From the NCBI GenBank assembly GCA_020726505.1, contig JAHLEZ010000030.1:372001-436000 (forward strand): DNA of 64,000 bases, read 5' to 3'. The stretch is from Leptodontidium sp. MPI-SDFR-AT-0119 (Eukaryota; Ascomycota; Leotiomycetes; Helotiales; Leptodontidiaceae). This document shows, one piece after another, positions 56,612 through 64,000 of this stretch. The notes below the pieces were generated by a model. It was not told the origin of the DNA. It was given only the letters and a program-made list of their open reading frames with translations, and made no database searches. Positions within the stretch are counted from its first letter, which is position 1; each line of letters opens with the position of its first letter. The position numbers and the translations under genes are program-made.

Positions 56612-59421
56612 TATCCCTTCCACACTCAAATGGCACCTTTTTTAGCTGCACTCGAAGGTGGAGTCGAATTAAGTGGTAGTAGAGAGCAATATCGCTGGCG
56701 AGCCTTAGCTAATATATAATATGGAGCCTCCCAACCTCACGCTTTGTGCGGCGGGAAACGCGTCGACGCGGTTTAATGATTCGGAACTGTGATCTAGAGG
56801 AAGAATTAGTATAAAAAGACTCGATTTTCCCATATCCTACATTGTAAATTATTGCCTTCATTCCTCTCTTCAAAACATGTCTTCTAGAGCCTCTACGCCG
56901 CTCTCTAGCCCCCCTGCGACCTCTATTGTTAATAGCAACGTTTTAAGCTCACCTACCACTCCAACACCTCTTATAATCACACATATTCGACCTCGTCGTC
57001 GCCAGTATACGAGCACACCTCCAAAAACACCGTCTCCAAGACCTCAGCGCCGGCGTACTCGTCGTAGAGGTTCTAATCCTTCGTCCAGTCCTCTAAGGCA
57101 GTCTTCTCTATATCGTGGCCCCCCCCGCGCTATCAGCATCATCTCTATATATATTCGACGAGGATTTTTATTTAAATCAAGATATTCTTAATAGCGATAT
57201 CACTAAAGAGATAGCGACCTTTAGTATAGAGACTAATTAACAAAAGAAGCATCTACGAAAGGTATATAAGACAATTATAGAGACCTGCGAAGTCGAGGAT
57301 GAGTTTGTGCCTCTTAATGTACCGGAACGCCCTCTCCAGGCATATCTTCCGGATAATATATTAATTGATAATTTAATTAACTTCTTCCGTATGTTTTTCG
57401 GTGAGGAACAGTTTAAGGGCTTCACTAGGTACACTAACAAGTACGTAGTACATTAAAGGTCCGAAAATAGAAGTACTAAACGCTATGCTTTTAAGCCAGT
57501 TAGCGCATAAGAGATAAAGGTATACGTAACTCTTCTAATCTTTATTAGTTACTAAGGTAATAGTAGACCGAAATCCTACTAGGAAAAGCCGACTCCTAAG
57601 TCTCTAGTCTATTAAATAAAGTTCAAGAGGTATAAAGACGTCAAGAGGTTCTTCAAGATCTCAGATGTCAACAACGACCGTAATCTAATTCCCGCAGATT
57701 AGCACCACAAGTTGAGCCCTTTAGATATACATCTACAAGCTTAATTTCAAGCTATTGTTACCCTTGGTTCACATATCTCGTACGACGAGATAATAATTAA
57801 GTATCGAGGACAAAGTGCACATATTATTAAGGTTCTAGGTAAACTAGAGCCTAACGGGTACAAAAATTAGGCGCTTTACTATAAGGGATACATATACGAC
57901 TAGCTATATTATTCCGGTTCGTGTAGTAAGTCGCATATTCCGTATTTTAGTAGTATTATTAAAGGAAGAAGAAGAGGTTTTATATAAAATTAGAGAATTG
58001 AGTGTTTCTTCCCCTTCTTATCACGGGGTCACTAGGCCTAAAGTAATAAAGCTCCCGTCTTATCTCCCTTATCTGACTGGCTCAACTCGCTTTTCGCTCT
58101 CCTTATTAGCTCAAAATTAAGCTGACTTAGTAAACTTTAAATACACAAGGAATCCACGAAACTCAAGAATCTCACCCTTATCTCTCTCTAACTACATGTA
58201 GCGTCTTAACTCTCGCTCTTAACTTCCCTTACGAAGATTATAAATATATTATCTTTATAAACAACCTCTTCACGAGCTACGACTTATTCTCGACCCTTCG
58301 TAGCTACGGAATCGGTGCTGTCGGGATTGTACGACATAATATAATGATAGACATATTCCAAGACGAGATTTTAGAGACAAATAATAGTAAATTAATAAAT
58401 TAAAAGGAGGTACACACACAAATACTACACTATAAGGAGGGAGAACCAGTCCTCTTGATTATCTAGCAGGATCAAGCTATAGTACGCCTTATAAGCACGA
58501 TTCACAGCGGTTTAAGCTATATATTACAAAATCGACGTCGACTTAAAGAGACAACAACTATGACAATAATTACTCGCGAAGCCTTTTATATACCTGCGCC
58601 TAAAGATCAACTCGAATTCCTTACAAAGAAGTAGATTCAGCGCTTCTTTACTAGTCGGCTTGCCCTCCTAGTTATCATCCCGATTAACGACTATAATTAT
58701 AATATAAATAGTGTGAATCGCGTAGACTAGCTAAGAGCTAAGTTTAACACTAAGCAAGCAACAGTACGCAACTAGCTTCCTTACTTCTTTTGGCTCCTCG
58801 ATTGTGCTATTATTAACGCGTTCTTGTTATAGAGATAGGAGCTAAAATCAAGGGTAGTCGGTCGACAGTATAAGTGGCAACGTTCCCATTAGCATTTTAA
58901 GGAGATTCTAGTCGAAGACCTCATTGGCGCTAAAGCACTAACATCTCGTCAGAATAGCCCTCTTCGAGTCTACCAAAGCAGTAAGCTAATCACGCCGAAT
59001 ATTGTGAGATATACGGCTCGCTATCACGTCATACAAAGTCACAACAAGAAATCGCAATATTATTATTGTTGATTTAAGGCCTCTAAGGGAGAGTTAGATA
59101 AAAAAGAAGTGCGGAAAACACAAAAGAGTTGTGGCGAGTATTCCTTACCTCTCTACTCGGGATGCTTTAAAGCATACTATATACATTGATTTTTGTAGTA
59201 ATTTTCATGTTTTTAGTCATTTTTAGTAGTCCCTCTTAGAATTTTATATTAGATGCGAATTACTTCACTTTCTTGAGCTTTAGGCAGCAAATATGGCGTC
59301 ATTTCGCCGGTAGAGCCTCATTTATTTCTAGTGATCTTACCCACAGTTACAGCTCTAGTAATCTTGGAGCTCCACTCTCGAGTGCATCAACAAAAGGTGC
59401 CATTTGAGTGTGGAAGGGATA
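56612..59421 (+). mobile_element. PiggyBac-like element 2, inserted in the chitinase gene
   Basis: Inverted ends of about 50 bp, perfect for the outer 30 (tatcccttccacactcaaat then ggcacctttt), occur at 56612 and, inverted, ending at 59421; similarity continues inward through tgcactcga and tggag. A TAT codon of the chitinase frame borders each end. The TTAA target usual for PiggyBac is missing; flanks read GTAT and ATAT. The internal part carries a degenerate transposase. Confidence 0.8.
56877..59190 (+). pseudogene. PiggyBac (DDE_Tnp_1_7) transposase pseudogene 2
   Basis: Starts at ATG 56877 with a Ser/Pro/Arg-rich leader (RRQYTSTPPKTPSPRPQRRR). Blocks follow with interrupting stops: LPDNILIDNLINFF, ISYDEIIIKYRGQSA with ALYYKGYIYD (first catalytic Asp), INDYNYNINSVNRVD followed by QLRAKF-like and LPYFFWLLDCAIINAF (family region VDDYNHNMNGVDLADQLR), and CFKAYYIH at the end. 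It belongs to another subgroup than relic 1. AT-rich inner regions and TAG/TAA for TGG/CAG indicate RIP. Confidence 0.78.
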
Positions 59422-61337
59422 TCTGTTGCTCAGCAGCACACTACCAAACTTCACTCCGCAGCCTAACTCTGATGGCACAAGCAAGTCTTACACCGTCAAG
59501 AGCAATGACTACTGCGCAGCTATAGCAGCATCAAACACCATGACAGTTGCTGATATCGAAAGTCGCAACAAAAACACCTGGGGCTGGACAGGCTGCAGTT
59601 ATCTCCTTGTCGGTGCAGTGATCTGTCTTTCGGCAGGCTCTCCTCCAATGCCCGGGGCCGTTACAAACGCGGTGTGTGGCCCAACAGTCAAAGGAACCTC
59701 ACGCCCCGCCGATATGTCAACCCTCGTCAACCTGAATCCATGTCCGCTGAACGTCTGCTGTAACGTTTGGGGCCAATGTGGTACGACCAAGGACTTTTGC
59801 ATCCCGAGCCCGGCGGATACTGGAGCACCCGGAACCGCGAAGCCAGGAACGAACGGTTGTATATCGGGTTGCAACTTGGCGATCATGAATAATGCTTCAC
59901 CGCCTACTAGTTTCAAAAAGATTGGATACTGGGAAGCTTGGAATAGCGATCGACCATGTTTGCATATGAAGGTCAGTTGCACAGAGCTTCTCCCTCCTTC
60001 GTTCTATTTCGGCTCCGTCTTTTGTGGCCGCAATGTGGCCGCTGTATCTTTGGGGTTTTCTCGTGCTCTGAAATATGGTTTTCAAAAATGTTCATATTCA
60101 GTTTGATGGTACTCTTGACTGATCAAAAGGATTACAGGCTAGCCAAATTGATACGTCGAAATATACTCATCTTGTGAGTTCCATACGCAATGCTCCCTCG
60201 GCCATTTGTGATTATTGGATCTTGAGCTAACATTCCTAGCACTTCGCCTTTGCTTCTATAACAGCAAATTTCTAGATCAGCGTCGGTAACCTTACCGGCG
60301 CATTCGCGGACTTTAAAGCTCTTACTGGCGTAAAGAGAATAGTTTCGTTTGGAGGCTGGTCCTTCTCGACAGACTATGATACCTTTCCAATTTTCCGGGC
60401 TGGTGTTACAGCAGCGCAGCGCCAGGCTGTTGCCGCCAAAGTTGTCGCATTCGTCATCAATAATGGGCTAGACGGAGTTGATTTTGATTGGGAATACCCC
60501 GGTGCACCCGATATACCTGGCATCCCGCCAGGAAGCCCTGAAGACGGAACTAATTATCTCGCCTTCCGGAAGCTAGTTAGAGCGGCACTATCTTCAGACA
60601 AATCCGTTGGACTTGCTGCTCCTGCTTCATACTGGTATCTGAAGGGCTTTCCTATTGCTGAAATGTCCAAAGTGGTGGATTATATCGTATACATGACTTA
60701 TGATCTTCATGGACAGTGGGATTATGGAAACGCCTGGTCCGAGTAGGTTTTCCACGTCCTCTGTTTCCGTTATTTATTTCCAGAATATCTGCTGATAAGG
60801 GCCACTTTTCTAGTGACGGCTGTCCAGCAGGTAATTGTTTGCGTTCTCACGTAAACATGACCGAAACCAAAGGCGCGATGGCTATGATAACTCATGCTGG
60901 TGTGCAAGCAAGCAAGGTTATCGTTGGCATGGCTCTTTACGGGCGGTTGTTCAAGATGACCACGCCCGGATGTTATGGACAAGACTGCACCTACGTTGGC
61001 AAAGATTCGGGAGCGACTCCTGGAAGATGTACCGGTACCGCCGGCTACATTTCGAACTTTGAGATTCGAGATATCATCGAAACTGTAGGCAATGCCCAGC
61101 AGTATACGAGCGACGAGGGTGATATTCTTGTGTATAACAGCGTGCAATGGGTCTCTTGGATGACAAGAGACAAGTATGACGGTCGAATTTCCTGGGTCAA
61201 AAGTCTGAATTTTGGCGGCACAGTGGATTGGGCGATTGACCTAGATGCTGATTACGGATCCAATGATGCCCCGGGTCAGGGGAACACCGGGTCTGAGTAC
61301 GTCTATATCAGTCCCGATGTTTACACCCAAGCGAATC
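59422..61337 (+). pseudogene. Killer-toxin-type chitinase, central fragment (LysM, CBM18, GH18)
   Basis: After the transposon the frame gives the end of the first LysM, a second LysM (SYTVKSNDYCAAIAASNTM, CSYLLVGAVICLS), a chitin-binding hevein-like CBM18 (LNPCPLNVCCNVWGQCGTT) and the GH18 barrel. Introns near 59972-60137, 60174-60239 and 60743-60783 have GT...AG borders. The catalytic signature DGVDFDWEYPG is intact at 60471-60503 (Glu at about 60492), and YMTYDLHGQWDYG and TVDWAIDLDADYG are normal. Defects: a TAG at 60273-60275 where the family has Gln (C-to-T), and locally shifted frame around the lost Cys pair at 59425-59445. Cut at 61338 by a hAT MITE. Confidence 0.85.
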
Positions 61338-61869
61338 CAGTGTGGTAAATTTCTAATCTACTACTTGAGTAGTAATCTAGAGTAGTAGATTAGATTAGAT
61401 TAGACTAGATTAGTAAAAAATCTAAAAATCTAAGATTAGATTTAAAGTAGTAAATCTTGCTTAATCTAGATTATTAGATTATTAATAAACTTATTTCATA
61501 TAAGTTAATATATAAGAAAGTAATTAAGAGATGTTAGATTTAAGACTAATATAATAAAACCCCTTTACTTATAATCATATTTAATAAACTAATTAATAAT
61601 AGATATATCTTCTTATAAAGCCATTAAGAAAACTACGTGGAAGAATTATTATTCGTTACTCGGGTAGAGCCGCTCACTAAGCTTTATTTAGTAAGGACCG
61701 CAGCGTTAGACTATTTTCGGCTAGTGTAATAATTACATGACCACTACTCAAGTAGTAATCTAATACTCTAGATTAGATTAGATTAGATTTAGAGTAGTAT
61801 ATAAATTTATTAGATTAGATTAGAGTAGCACTCACTACTCTACTCTAATCTAATCTATTTGTCACACTG
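61338..61869. mobile_element. hAT-type MITE (532 bp) with 8-bp target duplication AGCGAATC
   Basis: Ends are CAGTGTGGTAAAT and, inverted, CAGTGTGACAAAT. Perfect AGCGAATC repeats flank it at 61330-61337 and 61870-61877; 8-bp duplications and CAGTG-type ends are those of the hAT superfamily. The inside is non-coding, AT-rich and full of tandem and inverted TCTAA/TTAGA units (for example gattagattagattag near 61388-61403 and 61765-61780), so the transcript could fold on itself. It interrupts the chitinase frame at an Asn-Pro pair. Confidence 0.85.
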
Positions 61870-64000
61870 AGCGAATCCTGTCATACAGTGTCAACCTCCA
61901 TGTACATTGGTTCTTCCACCCTTTGTGCTGTCCACTGCTACGACGATTAGTATGGCACCGGTCACAGTTACATACAAGGATACTTGGTCAACAACACTCA
62001 GTATTGGTGGTGGACTAGTCACGACCTCTGTCGGCTCTATCACTGAAACAGTAATAACACTTCCGCCGATTACCACGAAAACAATCTATCTGTCCAATGT
62101 CGTCTGGGATCCGTCGCTAATTAGAGGGGGACCTACTACAATTACAACTATGGCACCAAACGGAGGACTCACAACCATAACAACTACAAGACCATCGGCT
62201 TCTTCAACCTCAGACGCTGGAATAATTTGGCTTGCCAGCAGTGTCCTCCCACCGGCTGTTACAATCACACAAAAGCAGACAAGAAGCTCTGGAAACCCTA
62301 TCACATGGACCTACAGTCCCGGCCCTTACCCTACACCCCCATCTAGAGAATCATCTGATGATGATGATTCAGATCCACCAATACCACCGCCGCCTTTCGG
62401 ATTTCCCAGTGTTCTTAGTATTATTCCAGGTCCCCCAAAGCCGACTTGCCGACCTGGGCAGATGTGCGGCCTCCCATGCCTTTTCAACTGCGGTGGTGGT
62501 TCGAGCTGCATCATCTGCGGATGTCTTGGACCGTTCTGTCCCTCGGGTACCAATTGCGTGGGACCTGGCTGCATTGACACCGGGGCACCACCGGGTAGCA
62601 ATCAAAACGACCAGACTTGTCGTAGGCGCCAGACGGCATCACACTGCGAGGTTGAGTGCAGTGTAATCAGGTATCCGGCGTCGACGAAAACAACATGTAG
62701 GGACCCCGAATGCACACGGACAATTACTGCGTGTACCGCGACCGATAGCACAACATCGACAACTATAACGGTCGGCTGTGCAAAGCCGACACGCGAGGCT
62801 GAACGAAATCGCGACGATCCTGTTCCCGAGCTTGGAGATGGGGGGTATGGGGGCACGTACAGTCCCGGAACTTTTGATACAGAAGAGGAAATCAAAACTG
62901 TGACAGTTATAGTGCAACCACCGGTTGTGACTGTCACCCAGGTGATAGTTGTGGCTCCCCCAGCGCCCGCGCCTACAGAGGCAGATACACCTGCACCCCC
63001 TGTTAAGGGTGCTTGCTGACTGCGCGCTCTGGTACGCCCCCTCAAAATTTCCTATTGTTATAATCGGTGTTCCCATCATCTTCAGCTCATGGACCTTGTC
63101 CCATCATTGATGCGGCGGTTGACTAAGTGGTCTCGATTGTGGCACGCGGATGGCTCCATAATTTGATTTGCTTTCTTCCTCGATCCAAAATATGATTCCT
63201 TAAATATAGTTGCTGACAGAATATAGGAGCGGCTTCCTTGGTCTTTATTTCGAGATCGAGATATATAATATCTATGGAGGTTGGGTTACGGACGGGGGCA
63301 AAGCGTTGAAAAAGCAAGAGAAAGGATGTGGTGCTATCGCTGAATGGCAATGGAAGGAAGGTACCAGCTCGACCAATCACAAGGTTCACTTCACTCTCCC
63401 GACAACGATAAAGGCTGGGTGTGTTGAGAGAGCCATTGTATCTGCTGGCGGCCCCAAGATTCAGTGCACTGGAGAAGGCATCATCCCTCCCTTCAAGAAA
63501 CGAAGACACCAATCCACAATCGACGGAGTTCCAGAGAGGCCAACAATTGGGGTTAGCTCTGGTAATATGGACGCCGACATAAAGTTGATGGAGGACAAAA
63601 AGATTGCAGAAGCCATGCTCCGGAAGGCTGCTTCTGAGAAGAGTGATCAAATTCACGGAGGCAAGGTGCAAAAGCGCGACATACCCCGCGAAAGTGCAAG
63701 TTTAATGAGATTTTCTCTGACGTCTATGTACACCAATGCACCAGTAACGGATGACTATGTCCCAATGACCTGGGATAGTAACAATACCGTCGTCATGACC
63801 TGGACACTGACAGACGTCGATGAAGTCGGCCCATCGACAATCATTTACACCACCACTATTCCAGCAACGACATACCCGCACAATGCTATCACTACCTCGT
63901 CTCGTATTTCGACCACCTCTATACCCACCTCGACCACCTCTTCTTCCTCTACGGCCCCAACATCCACGGCCATACCAATTTCAACAGATGGCCGTTGCGG
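61870..64000 (+). pseudogene. Killer-toxin-type chitinase, C-terminal fragment, runs off the window
   Basis: Frame continues from CQPPCTLVLPPFVLSTATT, the usual sequence after the GH18 barrel, through a Thr-rich stretch, an acidic/Pro-rich linker (ESSDDDDSDPPIPPPP), Cys-rich segments (CRPGQMCGLPCLFNCGGG) and VTVTQVIVVAPPAPAP to a TGA at 63017-63019. The TGA is probably in an intron: open sequence resumes near 63223 with FEIEIYNIYGGWVTDGG, QEKGCGAIAEWQWKEG and AGCVERAIVSAGGPKIQC, the conserved C-terminal domain of this family, and stays open with a Ser/Thr-rich tail up to base 64000. The exact acceptor is uncertain. Because the upstream parts are interrupted, this part is unlikely to be expressed normally. 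Confidence 0.75.

Noticed and set aside
61380..61860. TTAGA/TCTAA repeats resembling telomeric DNA
   Set aside because: Unit is not TTAGGG, and the repeats lie inside a clearly bounded MITE with an 8-bp target duplication.
62326..63045. Long open frames on the minus strand
   Set aside because: They are antisense shadows of the Thr/Pro-rich chitinase C-terminal fragment.

Overview
The window is nuclear DNA of a filamentous ascomycete (Pezizomycotina; a leotiomycete is plausible but not proven). The evidence is short GT-AG introns of about 40 to 120 bases, fungal protein families (MFS sugar transporter, Zn2Cys6 regulator, F-box protein, GPI-anchored Cys-rich protein, SNG1-like DUF3533 protein, caspase-like protein, LaeA-type methyltransferase, killer-toxin-type GH18 chitinase), and long AT-rich tracts whose broken transposon genes carry TGG-to-TAG/TGA, CAG-to-TAG and Cys-to-Tyr changes typical of repeat-induced point mutation (RIP).

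The layout is a two-speed mosaic. Gene-bearing islands: 0.9-2.2 kb (SNG1-like), 11.3-13.1 kb (sugar transporter), 20.6-21.9 kb (unknown protein), 28.6-34.2 kb (unknown protein, then a caspase-like/methyltransferase fusion), 37.8-43.1 kb (GPI protein, seven-helix membrane protein, Zn2Cys6 regulator), 49.5-51.5 kb (F-box protein) and 52-64 kb (a decayed chitinase locus). Between them lie RIP-eroded repeats at about 3.3-9.0, 13.4-15.3, 16.6-18.9, 22.0-28.4, 34.4-36.5, 43.6-49.2 and 56.6-59.4 kb.

Many mobile elements can be delimited exactly from their ends: three copies of a roughly 183-bp TG...CA solo LTR with 5-bp target duplications (one pair with a single mismatch), four other LTR insertions of which three have perfect 5-bp duplications, a Ty3/Gypsy relic on the minus strand with a poly-purine tract and RT/integrase remnants, a 4.24-kb DDE transposon with perfect 30-bp inverted ends in a TA target, two PiggyBac-like relics, LINE and Tc1 relics, and a 532-bp hAT-type MITE with an 8-bp duplication.

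The two most notable loci are: (1) a six-exon gene at 31251-34244 (875 aa; exon lengths sum exactly to a reading frame) that joins a caspase-like C14 domain with intact His/Cys dyad to a LaeA/TAM-type SAM methyltransferase; (2) a killer-toxin-type LysM/GH18 chitinase gene from 55550 to beyond the window edge, interrupted by a PiggyBac-like element and a hAT MITE and carrying a nonsense codon, next to a divergently oriented and also broken secreted-protein-like gene at 51993-53518. Both halves of that locus appear to have been lost together.
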